64,000 nucleotides of DNA. It comes from Pseudodonghicola xiamenensis DSM 18339 (lineage in GTDB: Bacteria; Pseudomonadota; Alphaproteobacteria; Rhodobacterales; Rhodobacteraceae). Shown piece after piece: positions 34,179 through 42,518 of this stretch; the first letter of the stretch is position 1; each line of letters begins with the position of its first letter. The position numbers and the translations under genes were made by a program. Below the pieces are notes generated by a model, which saw only the letters and a program-made list of their open reading frames with translations, was not told the origin of the DNA and did not search any database. The stretch is from NCBI RefSeq assembly GCF_000429365.1, contig NZ_AUBS01000010.1, positions 49,491 to 113,490 on the forward strand. Direction: 5' to 3'.

Positions 34179-36203
34179 TTAGCCAAGCCCGAATTTCTCG
34201 CCCGCCTCGCTGGCTTTTGCTTCCGAACCGGACATCTCCGCCTCCAACCGCTCCAGATCACTCACGGCGTCCTGTACCCGGACGACATCGTCTTCTGTCG
34301 CAGCCTCCACCTCCAGATCTACCTGCCGCCCGAAATCCATCTCGAACTGCCGCTGATCGTCCGCGAGGACTGCGGCACGACCGCGCCGAGGCGCTTGAGC
34401 CGGACCGGGATCAATGGGTGAGTTTCCGCCGGGTTCCGTGATCCCCATCCTGGCCTCGAAATCGCGTTCCGAGAGACCTGACCCTCGCGGAGCCGAAGGC
34501 ATCGCCCGGACACTCAGGGGCAATTCCCCCATCGGAGGAACCGAGCCTTTCGGAAACGGCAGATCCCCCTCCTGCGCCGCGTGGATGCCTTTGAAAAACG
34601 GATCCTCGTAGTAAACGACCCGCTTCGCCCGGACCGGCATCTGCGCGTCCACGACCACCACGATCTCATCAAGCGGCAGACGTCGCGCCTCATCTTCCGG
34701 CAGGAGTGCGACCTCCTCCGTCCGCTCGGACTGGCTGCGGCCCTCGAACGGGTTCTTGCCGACCGCGCGGGAACGTGTGACCACGGTCTTCGTGGTCTTG
34801 CCGACAGCCTTGCTCAACTCTTCGACCGTCTTCTCGTCCGAGGGCGTCAGGTAGAGCTTGATCCCGGCGTTGCCTTGCAACGCCCGCCGCGTGTTCTCGC
34901 CGTAGATTTCATCGATGGCGGGAATGGTCTGGGTGACCACCGCGAGATGCCCGCGATAGGCGCGCAGTACTTCGATGCTCTCGGCCACGATCGGCATCTT
35001 TCCGAGCCGGTTGAACTCGTCGAGCATGATCATGACCGGCCAGGGCTCGTCCGGCCCCGGCTCCTTGTCCTGAAGCGCTGAAAGCAAGTCCGAGAAGAAG
35101 AGCCGGATCAACGGTGCCAGCGGTTTCACCATGAGGGGTTGGACGACGAGATAGACGCTGAAGGGTGTCTTGCGGATCGTCCGAAAGTCAAAGTCCGACA
35201 CCGCCGTCGCATCATCGATCGCCGGGTTCTGCCACTGGTCTAGGCCGGAGGTCATCAGGAGCGAGACATAGGAGGTCAGCGTGTCATTGTTGGTGGACGC
35301 CAGCCGTGTGAATATCAGCCGCGCCGCGGCGTTCTGGACCTCATGGGCGCGCGCGAGATATTCCTTCTGCTTCTGCCCGCCCGAGGCGGCGATGCGGTAG
35401 ATCTCCCCGAGCGTCGGCCGGCGGCGCTGGAACGCGAGTAGCCCGGCCGCAACGAAAAGATCGATCCCGCCCTTCAAAAGACCTTGCACCCGGTCGTTGT
35501 CGTTCTGCAGGAAGAGCGTGGCCAAGAGCTGCAGCTCCATCTGTTGGCGGGCCGGGTCTTTAAGCTCATAGATGCGCAAGAGTGGATTGTAGCGATGCGT
35601 GCGCCTGTCCTCCCAATCCGTGGGCGCGAAGCGGAACACCGCGTCGCCCTGTGCCGCCCGGTGGCGGGCCGAGGCCTCGAAGCACTCGCCCTTCACATCC
35701 AGCACCACCGCTGAGCCCTGCCAGGTCAAGAGGTTCGGGATGACGAAGCCGGTGGTCTTGCCGCGCCCGGTCGGCGCCACAATGAGCGCGTGGGCGAAGG
35801 TCCGGGAGCAGAGAAAGGGCGCGCGGGAACCGGGCTTGCCCAACTTACCGATCACGAAACCTGTGCCGGGCGCGCCGAAGAAGCCGTTCCGCTTCATCTC
35901 GCGGCGGGTCTGCCAATGGGTGTAGCCGAAGCGGGTCAGGGCCGAGCCCGACATCGCAAGGCTCATCATGAGGCCCGCCACCCCGGCCCCGCCCATGATC
36001 AGGTTGATCAGGCGGAAGTCTTCGGAACGGGCGGCCCCGATGGCGCGGTAGTTCTGGGCGATATAGAAGAAGTCGATCTCGGCCCGGAAACCCAGGTCCC
36101 GGAACGTCACGACAGCCGAGGCGATGACATAGCCGATCGCGATGGCAACCAGTGTGACCAGCACGACGCCGAGAGCGAGGCGGCGCTTCCCCATGCCTCC
36201 CAT
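34179..36203 (-). CDS. virD4: VirD4/TraG-type coupling protein
   Basis: A 674-residue ATPase that brings the relaxase-DNA complex to the VirB channel. Two N-terminal membrane helices (~8-32 and ~65-85). Walker A IVAPTGRGKTTGFV at ~141-154 and Walker B PVMIMLDEFNRLG near 400. VVTQTIPAIDEIYG and a TRSRAVGKNPF linker follow, and the C-terminal ~130 residues are acidic. It overlaps the relaxase stop by ATGA at 36202-36205, so the mob operon reads mobC-like, relaxase, coupling protein. Confidence 0.95.
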   Translation of the reverse strand: MGGMGKRRLALGVVLVTLVAIAIGYVIASAVVTFRDLGFRAEIDFFYIAQNYRAIGAARSEDFRLINLIMGGAGVAGLMMSLAMSGSALTRFGYTHWQTRREMKRNGFFGAPGTGFVIGKLGKPGSRAPFLCSRTFAHALIVAPTGRGKTTGFVIPNLLTWQGSAVVLDVKGECFEASARHRAAQGDAVFRFAPTDWEDRRTHRYNPLLRIYELKDPARQQMELQLLATLFLQNDNDRVQGLLKGGIDLFVAAGLLAFQRRRPTLGEIYRIAASGGQKQKEYLARAHEVQNAAARLIFTRLASTNNDTLTSYVSLLMTSGLDQWQNPAIDDATAVSDFDFRTIRKTPFSVYLVVQPLMVKPLAPLIRLFFSDLLSALQDKEPGPDEPWPVMIMLDEFNRLGKMPIVAESIEVLRAYRGHLAVVTQTIPAIDEIYGENTRRALQGNAGIKLYLTPSDEKTVEELSKAVGKTTKTVVTRSRAVGKNPFEGRSQSERTEEVALLPEDEARRLPLDEIVVVVDAQMPVRAKRVVYYEDPFFKGIHAAQEGDLPFPKGSVPPMGELPLSVRAMPSAPRGSGLSERDFEARMGITEPGGNSPIDPGPAQAPRRGRAAVLADDQRQFEMDFGRQVDLEVEAATEDDVVRVQDAVSDLERLEAEMSGSEAKASEAGEKFGLG

Positions 36204-38530
36204 CAGTGGGTCTCCCCGCGCTCGGTCTCACCGTCGACAAGATCGGCGCGGTGGAGCTCGAACTCGCGGTCGGCGATCTCCTCCACCACGGCGCGGGTCG
36301 CCTCGCTATTGGCGGTGGCCGCGTCCGACTGCAGGTAGGTCTTTGCGGCGTAGAGCCGGTCGAGACGGTCTTCGATCTGGGTCTTCAGCACGTCGGCATC
36401 CCCGTCTCGCAGGCGTTCGATCTGCGCCGCGTCGAGCTCGCGCTCGACGGCGTCGCGGTAGGCCAGTCGCTGACCGTCGTCCTGGAACGGCGACTGCAGA
36501 TTGCCGGCCCGTTCATGGTCGACGACCCGCCGGATGTCCGGATCGGCAATTGGCGCGCCCTCGACAGCGTCCGCCTCGCGCGCGTCCGAAAGCCGCCCGT
36601 CGCGGAGGTCGAGCGCCACCTGCCGCAACTCGTTTTCGCGGCGGACCTGGTCGATGGCCTCGCTGTCGCGCAGCTCGATGACGGAAGCATAGGTCGCGCC
36701 AAGCCCGCGGGCGAGATGCGACGGCATATCGGGATAGCGCGTGCGGAACTCGTCCGTGACGGCATCCGCAACGGGGGTCCGCGCGTCGCGACCTTCCATG
36801 ATCCGGTCAACCTCGCGGGTGATCTCGCGGGCCCGGGCCTCGTCGGTGATGTGCTCCCTGTAGGGCTCTGACCGGTCGATGACATCGCCCGGGCGCGCGA
36901 GCAGTTCGGGACGCGCATCGAGGTAGCCGCGCTGCTCCTCCTCGATCCGCCGCTCCGCCCGGGAGGCGATCTCCCACTCCCGCGCCTCTATTTGGTCCTC
37001 GGTCAAGCCTTCCGAACGCATGTCCTGGCGGATGGCGCGCTCCATGTCCTCAGTGGCGTCCCGATGATAATGGACCCTCTCCGTCACGGTGCGATCTTCC
37101 ACGACACCGTCCTCACGCAAGACCCCTGCCCGCTCCAGCGCGACGCCGAGCTGGACATGGGCCCGGTTGAGGGTCTCGCGCGCCGTCTCCAGATCCGCGC
37201 GGCGCTCGAGGTTGAGACCGTCCCTCTCGGCCACCCGCGCCAGATCGTCAGCGATCCATTGCCGCTCGAGCGCCGCGTTCTGCGCGCCCGTCTCCATCCG
37301 CGCGACGACGACGGACGAACTGATGCCGGTTCCGCGCAGCGCGGTGTCGACCTGCGCCCGCACCTCGGGGTCGCGCAACCGGTCGAGCCGGGCCGCAGCG
37401 ATATTGGTCTCGGAATAGACCCCGCCCTCCGAGGGCTTCTCGGTCAGTGTCACGGAGCGCAGCCCCAAGGGCTGCATATGCGCGAGCCGCGACTGGATCT
37501 CGTTGAGGCTGCGCTCGAGCCTCGGCCGTTCGGCCTCCGGCTTCGCATCAATCATGCCCTGGACGCGCGCGACCTGATCGGCATAACGGGTCTTCAGATC
37601 CTCGAACGATTGCTCCTCTGCCATGTAGACGCCTCCTTCCGACGTGAGTTTGCCGCCCTTCGCCAGAAGCTCTCCCGAGCGGAACAGCGCATCGGCAATA
37701 TCTTCGCGGTTGTCCGCGGAGGCCTCGGCGGCAAGTGAGTGATAGATGATCCGGGTGTTGGCGATCTCTTCGAGAGCGCGATCCAAGTCTGCCCCGACCC
37801 GTGGCCGTGGTTCCGCGGCCCGCCCCTCAACCTTGGCCGCATAGACCTCCCGGGTTCTGGCTGGGTAGTGCACGACACCCCGATCGAGCCGCCGCGTGGC
37901 CTCGAGGCGCACCCCGAACCTCTCGGCTTCCTCGACCATGGCGAGGCGGAAATCGTCGTAGTTGAAGCGATGATCGCGCCCCAGAAAGAAGAACTCGCCC
38001 TCCTGCGAGCGGCGGTTCAAAACTATATGCGCGTGCGGATGGTCCCGGTCCTCATGCACGGCAATAATGTAGTCGAAATGCCCCTCGTCCGACTGGAAGA
38101 ACCGCTCCGCGACACTGGCGGTGATGTCGCGCACATCCTCGCCCCGGGTGCCGATCGGGTAGGACATGAGCATATGCGTCGTCTGTCCGAGCTTGGGCTT
38201 GAACCCCGCACTCCAGCGCTTGGCAAAGCGCTCCGTCAGGTCCTTGATCTCCGACCCTTCGAGTTTCGTCTTCCCGTCCAGGAAGCCGCTCGAGTCGACG
38301 ATATGCGAGGACTTCGTGGTGAGGTAATCGAGCTGGTTCGTGAGCTGAGACTTCGTATGGGTGCCCCCGCCCCGGATCGCCTTGAAGACCGCCGCACGAT
38401 GCCCCGCCGCCGCCCGCACAAGCTGCTTCTGTCGCCCAGCCTGCAGCCCCTGCATCGAGCCCCGGATGCGGCTCCAACCATCCCGAAAGATCTCTCCGGT
38501 GACGTCATGGACGGCATCATTCAGCCGCAT
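36203..38530 (-). CDS. MOBP-type relaxase (VirD2-like)
   Basis: A 775-residue DNA strand transferase that nicks oriT and leads the strand into the recipient. The relaxase domain is in the first ~200 residues. Motif I is in TNQLDYLTTKSSHIV, with candidate nucleophile Tyr69. Motif III, HEDRDHPHAHIVLN, at ~159-172, fits the MOBP pattern HxDxxxPHxHxxxN except for the second position spacing. The long C-terminal part is charged and helical and has no recognised helicase motifs. ATG 38530 (GGGAGTTTGCCC upstream) is chosen over TTG 38536. Its 5' end overlaps the mobC-like gene. Confidence 0.9.
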   Translation of the reverse strand: MRLNDAVHDVTGEIFRDGWSRIRGSMQGLQAGRQKQLVRAAAGHRAAVFKAIRGGGTHTKSQLTNQLDYLTTKSSHIVDSSGFLDGKTKLEGSEIKDLTERFAKRWSAGFKPKLGQTTHMLMSYPIGTRGEDVRDITASVAERFFQSDEGHFDYIIAVHEDRDHPHAHIVLNRRSQEGEFFFLGRDHRFNYDDFRLAMVEEAERFGVRLEATRRLDRGVVHYPARTREVYAAKVEGRAAEPRPRVGADLDRALEEIANTRIIYHSLAAEASADNREDIADALFRSGELLAKGGKLTSEGGVYMAEEQSFEDLKTRYADQVARVQGMIDAKPEAERPRLERSLNEIQSRLAHMQPLGLRSVTLTEKPSEGGVYSETNIAAARLDRLRDPEVRAQVDTALRGTGISSSVVVARMETGAQNAALERQWIADDLARVAERDGLNLERRADLETARETLNRAHVQLGVALERAGVLREDGVVEDRTVTERVHYHRDATEDMERAIRQDMRSEGLTEDQIEAREWEIASRAERRIEEEQRGYLDARPELLARPGDVIDRSEPYREHITDEARAREITREVDRIMEGRDARTPVADAVTDEFRTRYPDMPSHLARGLGATYASVIELRDSEAIDQVRRENELRQVALDLRDGRLSDAREADAVEGAPIADPDIRRVVDHERAGNLQSPFQDDGQRLAYRDAVERELDAAQIERLRDGDADVLKTQIEDRLDRLYAAKTYLQSDAATANSEATRAVVEEIADREFELHRADLVDGETERGETH

Positions 38531-39110
38531 GGGCAAACTCCCTCAGCGCGGCGGTCGCGGATAGCTGTATGGCATCCCGACGACGGCGCAGCAGCAAGTC
38601 AATCTCGTCTGCGGAATCAAGGATGAACCGCGCCAGCCCACGCATCTGCGCGAGGCGCAGTTCGGACAACTCTGCGTTCGCTGCGGAGCCTTCGCCCTGC
38701 CCCGCCCGGCTGGCTTTCATAATCTGCTTGGCGATCTGCACGACGCCGTTGCCGACCTCGTGCAGGGAGGCCCGGTAACGCGCCATCTCAGCCGCCAGCT
38801 GCGCGTCCGGAACGAAGGTTCCGCCCGCCGCCTGGATCAGCCGCCGGACCCCCTCCGTGCGGGTCTCGATCCCCGCCGCGGCCAGGACCTCATCGAGCGC
38901 CACCAACTCCTCCGGGGTCAGTTTCACGGTCACTGCGGCCGTCGCCACGGCCGTATCACGCTGGCGTTCCGCGTCGGCTTTCAGCGTGTACTGCACCGCC
39001 CGGGGCGTGACCCCGAAGCGCTTCGCGAGCTTGGATGTCGAGACGCCGTCCCCGGCGGCGCGGACGAGCTCCGCGCGCTCCGTCTCTGTCAGTCTCCTAG
39101 TCCGGCTCAT
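38517..39110 (-). CDS. MobC-like relaxosome accessory protein
   Basis: A 197-residue DNA-binding protein. The N-terminal HTH (TSKLAKRFGVTPRAVQYTLK at ~24-43) is followed by a RHH/MobC-like segment (VTVKLTPEELVALDEVLAAA) and the helical GNGVVQIAKQIMKASRAGQ region characteristic of MobC-type proteins (N-x-NQIA-like). It starts the mob operon, 25 bases from the candidate nic region, with GGAGG 10 bases before the ATG. Likely role: bend and open oriT for the relaxase. Confidence 0.75.
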   Translation of the reverse strand: MSRTRRLTETERAELVRAAGDGVSTSKLAKRFGVTPRAVQYTLKADAERQRDTAVATAAVTVKLTPEELVALDEVLAAAGIETRTEGVRRLIQAAGGTFVPDAQLAAEMARYRASLHEVGNGVVQIAKQIMKASRAGQGEGSAANAELSELRLAQMRGLARFILDSADEIDLLLRRRRDAIQLSATAALREFAHAAE

Positions 39111-39126
39111 GCGAAGAAAGCCTCCC

Positions 39127-39226
39127 TATTTCCTGCCACCTTCATTCAAGGTCGCCCTCATCATACGTAACTATATGTCACGGTCAATGCAATATTATCG
39201 TAGGTTACCCCCAGGCGACCTTGAAT
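39127..39226. other. Candidate origin of transfer (oriT)
   Basis: A TATTTCCTGCCA block (39127-39138) differs at one base from the VirD2 border core TATATCCTGCCA and resembles the IncP nic sequence ending ATCCTG/C; the predicted nick is between 39135 and 39136. Five bases on begins a perfect 13-bp inverted repeat, ATTCAAGGTCGCC (39144-39156) and GGCGACCTTGAAT (39214-39226). Its 57-base interior is AT-rich with nested GTAAC/GTTAC. It lies directly upstream of the mobC-relaxase operon, where MOBP oriTs are found. The comparison sequences are from memory of RP4 and Ti systems. Confidence 0.65.
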
Positions 39227-39635
39227 TCCGCTTCTGGCCGAGCACCGCAGGTGCGAGGCCCGGCCCGAAGGGCCCAGCAACACCGACCTTCTCCAACCGC
39301 GCCTCGGCCGCCCGTTGTCATGCCCGCGCCCGAGGGTCTGGCCGAACACGCATGTGTTCGGACGGAAGCGAGGGGCGGCGCACAATCCCCCCGACTGGGC
39401 TGACGGACAGGGTCAAGGGCGGCCAGATTTGGCCCGCCAAATCTCTGCCGGAAAAACCGGCGGGCTTCAGCCCGGCTGTTATTCCGGATGGCCCCCTTGA
39501 GGCTGGCCGGCAGACCTGTTCCAGGCGATCTCTCATATCCCCCGCCAGGACCGCTTGCGGTCCTGGCACCTTCCCGGGGGCTCCGGTCGAAGGCAGGGGC
39601 TCCCGGCCTTGGCGCAGCCCTCCCTGGGACAGGGA
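39227..39635. other. Hairpin-rich non-coding region beside oriT
   Basis: 409 bases with no credible gene but several perfect inverted repeats: CCGAACAC-GCAT-GTGTTCGG (39342-39361), AGATTTGGC-CC-GCCAAATCT (39425-39444), GCCGG-A5-CCGGC (near 39447), GCCAGGACCG-CTTG-CGGTCCTGGC (39544-39567). A long plus-strand open frame across 38.9-40.5 kb is judged spurious because it runs antisense through mobC and the next gene. Confidence 0.6.
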
Positions 39636-39659
39636 AAGGGCCGCCCGTGGGCGGCCCTT
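39636..39659 (-). terminator. Terminator of the small gene at 39673-39879
   Basis: AAGGGCCGCCC and GGGCGGCCCTT form a perfect 11-bp stem with a 2-base loop, 13 bases beyond the minus-strand stop; a T-C-rich run follows. Confidence 0.65.
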
Positions 39660-39672
39660 CCTCGTGGGCGGA

Positions 39673-39879
39673 TTACTCCTGCGGTTCCTTCGAGCTCGGC
39701 GGGAACATCACCAGCTCCTGGACCGCGACGGGGAAGTCGAGTTTGAGGCTGAAGAACTCCGAACCGTCCCCGTTGCGGGTGTTGCGGAACATCGCGCCGA
39801 CGCGCTGGAAACGGGTGCGCTCCTGACCTTCGTTGTCGGTGAACTTGACGGGAACGGTGGCGACGTAGTGGTTGGTCAT
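39673..39879 (-). CDS. Small hypothetical element protein
   Basis: A 68-residue soluble protein (MTNHYVATVPVKFTDNEGQE, then RVGAMFRNTR and FSLKLDFPVAVQELVMF). It looks like a small beta-barrel or OB-type protein, in the manner of DUF736-like element proteins, but I do not recognise a family. Strong start: AAAGGAGAGACCCAAATG, the same style as other genes of this island. It has its own terminator. A decayed-looking relative of its central part lies inverted at about 40.15-40.25 kb. Confidence 0.65.
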   Translation of the reverse strand: MTNHYVATVPVKFTDNEGQERTRFQRVGAMFRNTRNGDGSEFFSLKLDFPVAVQELVMFPPSSKEPQE

Positions 39880-40609
39880 TTGGGTCTCTCCTTTTTGCGA
39901 TGGGGATCACCCGGCACGGGGGACAAGGGAGGTCCGCAAATGCAAATGCGGAGGGTCCGCGCGCCCCACGCGTGGAAACCGTATTTGTGTTTGCCAGAGC
40001 GTGAGCGGAGGGCACGGACCGCCCGACCCCGTGCGATCCACATCTATGAGCAAAGAGGGGAGACCCAAATGTGCACCCCGCACCTCAGCCGCCATCGGTC
40101 CTGTCGAGTTATGTCAGACATGACCAGGTCCGCCCCCCCTCTCATCAAACGTGCCGACACGATGTTCCACCCACGCCCGATCGGCACGACCGCGATCGTC
40201 GGCCTCAAGCTCGACTTCCCCGTCGCCGGTCTGGCGATCCGGGGCGGTGATACAGCCGCAGGTCTGGCAGCAGAGTTGTCGGCCCGGACGGGTCGCCGTC
40301 ATCGGGCGGCGCGGTCGTTGCGCTGCGCCCGCCCCAGCGATCTGCACCCGGACGGGCGGATCGCGGGGTTTCTGGCGCGCATGAGGGCAACCCCGCCGGC
40401 TGGCTCCGTCAGGAGACCGCCGCCGGGGTATGCCACTCAGCGTGGCCAGAGGCCTCGTGTTCCGGGTGGAGGCCGGCACGGCCGGAACCTGCGAGCGCGG
40501 TGACGGCGGTGCAACCGCCGGCAGGGGCCCGTCTTGACCGGCAACCGATCACCACCGACCATCACGTTATTTGCGTCTGACTGAGGGGCCACAGACAGTT
40601 AAATAGCGC
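39880..40609. other. Non-coding or degenerate region
   Basis: 730 bases without a convincing gene. It contains a small hairpin TCCGCA-N8-TGCGGA near 39931, and around 40190-40225 on the plus strand a stretch matching the minus-strand gene at 39673-39879 (17 identical bases CTCGACTTCCCCGTCGC within a ~31-base match). Read in frame this gives TMFHPRPIGTTAIVG then LKLDFPVAGLAI, similar in order to the small gene. No intact frame with a ribosome site was found. Confidence 0.5.
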
Positions 40610-40645
40610 AGCAGTCCCGCCCGGCCTTGGCCGGGCGGGACTGCT
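40610..40645 (-). terminator. Strong hairpin, probable terminator
   Basis: AGCAGTCCCGCCCGGCC and GGCCGGGCGGGACTGCT form a perfect 17-bp stem with a 2-base loop, 90 bases beyond the stop of the zinc-ribbon gene at 40735. Confidence 0.6.
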
Positions 40646-40734
40646 CTCGTGGACAGTGTCGCAGTCGTCGAGTGCGTGTAAGGTTTCGAGGGAGGGATCA
40701 CCGGGCGACGGGGCCGCCCGATGAAAGGCTATCT

Positions 40735-40980
40735 TCAGGCGAAGAGAGACTCGCTGAGGTGCCCGCAATGCGCACAGACCTCGCGCCAGTGGAAGTTGAC
40801 ACTCCCGCCATCGATGGTCTCCCAATCGGTCCGCAACGCGTCTTTGCCGCAGGCGGTGCAGGGGACGACATGGCCGCCATTATCGTGATGGTCCTTCCCT
40901 GTGGCCGTTCCGGGCTGCGTGGTGCCCGTGCTGTCGCAATGTCGGCAAAGGTCGTCCTCGGTCTTGTTCTCGTCGGTCAT
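40735..40980 (-). CDS. Small zinc-ribbon protein
   Basis: An 81-residue protein starting MTDENKTEDDLCRHCDSTG. Three C-x-x-C pairs (CRHC, CTAC, CAHC) predict one or more zinc ribbons; a His/Asp-rich stretch KDHHDNGGHVV lies between. No specific family recognised. ATG 40980 follows GGAAATGAGATC. Its 5' leader is copy A of the 530-bp repeat, so its regulation is likely shared with the DUF2493 gene at 41579-42508. Confidence 0.65.
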   Translation of the reverse strand: MTDENKTEDDLCRHCDSTGTTQPGTATGKDHHDNGGHVVPCTACGKDALRTDWETIDGGSVNFHWREVCAHCGHLSESLFA

Positions 40981-40990
40981 GATCTCATTT

Positions 40991-41518
40991 CCAGATGTTC
41001 GGGGAACCACCACGTGAGTGTGGTGGCATGGCCGAATGCCCGGTTTCCGAAACTGTCAGGGTCAGGGACGGCGCAGCCGCCGGCTTGCCGGGCGCAAAAG
41101 TTTTCCGGGCGCATCGCTCACCACAGGAATGGCATCGAACACTGGACCGCCCTCTCCTCCCCGGCCCCCTCGCCGAAAAGTTTTGCGATCCTTGACGCGG
41201 GCGGGTTCGGGGGCCATCCGGAGGATATGCTTCCGCACTCATGTGTGTGTGATTGACGACAGGTTTGCCCGACGCGAGCAGGCAAAGGGTGCTGCCCGGA
41301 CGCGGGAGACGGATGGAGCGGCGGGATCGTTTTGGCCCAAAGCCAAAACAGACCAGAGCGCAATCCGACGGAGCCGCCGGGGAGCGACCTGCTCGCGAGA
41401 CGGGCAAACCGGATCCTCAGGTGCCACGCCGCGGTGAGGCCGAATGGCCGAATGCGCGATCGGCTACGGGCCGATATCTCCACCGCGACTTGGCTTACCG
41501 TACGGAGGAGGCCGTCAG
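40991..41518 (-). repeat. 530-bp leader repeat, copy A
   Basis: Direct repeat of 42519-43047, roughly 85% identical by eye, starting about 10 bases upstream of the zinc-ribbon start codon. Both copies share CCACCAC-GTGAGT-GTGGTGG (41007-41026 here) and GTTTTGGC-N5-GCCAAAAC (41329-41349), plus a long-range stem GGTTTGCCCG (41262-41271) with CGGGCAAACC (41401-41410). In this copy the stem continues with CGCGAGCAGG/CCTGCTCGCG to a total of 20 bp. Single-base indels between the copies break every frame, so it is not coding. Confidence 0.85.
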
Positions 41519-41549
41519 TGTGCGGATAGGCCCGTGAAAACGAGACAAA

Positions 41550-41571
41550 AGGGCCGCCCGAAGGCGACCCT
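41550..41571 (-). terminator. Terminator of the DUF2493 gene
   Basis: On the minus strand AGGGTCGCC-TTCG-GGCGGCCCT (9 bp with one G-U pair and a UUCG tetraloop) is followed by TTTGTCTCGTTTTC, eight bases past the stop at 41579. Confidence 0.75.
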
Positions 41572-41578
41572 CTCTCTT

Positions 41579-42508
41579 TCACTCGTCTGCCGTCTTCTTC
41601 GCCGGATCGGCGACCCGCATGACGGTGAGCCCTTTCGCCACGGCCTTCTGCCCGAGGTTCAGCGCGACCCCGTTGCCTCCGAAGAGCACAACTCCCGTCG
41701 CAGCAAACTTGTCGTCCAGCATCTCATCGTTGCATTTGAAGGGTGCCGCCCGCCCATGCGCGGACCAGCGCGGATCGAAGCGCGCCTGCGCGACGCCGCG
41801 CGCCCGAGCCCACCGGGCGGCGATCATCTCGGCCCCGTGCTTGCCACCCTTATGGCAGAGGAAGATCTCCTGGTTGCGGTTCTGCCGGATGCGCTCGCGA
41901 ACCTTGTCGAGTGTCGAGAAGATGACGTCGATATCGGTCCAGTCGGTCGCCCCCGACACGATCAGGGGAACCCCCTCGACCTTCGACTTCGCGGCTGTCT
42001 CGCGATCATGCTGTTCCAGCAACTGCCGGGCCTCGAAGACCGCTCCAGTCTCCTGTGCGCGAGCGCTGGCCCGCGATCCCGCGGCTGGGATGAAGACGTG
42101 GCCGGTCTCGACCTCGTAGCATTCCGCCGCCGCCTCGCTCATCACCTCGATGGCCCCGACGATCTCGCGGACCTGCAGGAAGCGGGCCTGCGCCTCTTCG
42201 AGCGCGGTCTCGGCGATCTCCGACCCGTCATGGGATTTTGCCAGGGCGCCGATCTTGTCAGCGGTGCGGTCAAGCTCCTTGCCCAGAGCGATCTTGCGGC
42301 GCTGCAGAATCGTGGCGACCCCGTGCGCGAGCGGTTCGATCTCGGTCTCGAGACCGGTGCCGCGCAGCTGGCCAAGCAGGGCCTCGAAAGTCTCGCGGAC
42401 GATGCTATCGGTCAGGACGTGATCCTCGGGGATGGGCAGCTCCGCGTCTTTCTCTGTCAGGCCGAAAAGTTCGATGGTCTCGTAGGTGTTCGTGTTCTCG
42501 TAAGTCAT
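41579..42508 (-). CDS. DUF2493 domain protein
   Basis: A 309-residue soluble protein. The N-terminal ~170 residues are helical and acidic with no known domain. The C-terminal ~130 residues match DUF2493, a Rossmann-like fold related to the DprA/YspA group: DVIFSTLDKVRERIRQNRNQ, IFLCHKGGKHGAEMIAARWA, FDPRWSAHGRAAPFKCND, MLDD. These proteins are common on alphaproteobacterial mobile elements; a nucleotide- or DNA-related role is suspected. ATG 42508 has GGAGACACCAAC upstream; its leader is repeat copy B. Confidence 0.78.
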   Translation of the reverse strand: MTYENTNTYETIELFGLTEKDAELPIPEDHVLTDSIVRETFEALLGQLRGTGLETEIEPLAHGVATILQRRKIALGKELDRTADKIGALAKSHDGSEIAETALEEAQARFLQVREIVGAIEVMSEAAAECYEVETGHVFIPAAGSRASARAQETGAVFEARQLLEQHDRETAAKSKVEGVPLIVSGATDWTDIDVIFSTLDKVRERIRQNRNQEIFLCHKGGKHGAEMIAARWARARGVAQARFDPRWSAHGRAAPFKCNDEMLDDKFAATGVVLFGGNGVALNLGQKAVAKGLTVMRVADPAKKTADE

Positions 42509-42518
42509 GTTGGTGTCT

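Noticed and set aside
38857..40503. Long plus-strand open frame of 548 codons
   Set aside because: It runs antisense through the mobC-like gene and the small gene at 39673 and crosses the oriT repeat and several hairpins. Composition is Arg/Pro/Ala-rich, as expected of an antisense shadow in GC-rich DNA; no domain or ribosome site.
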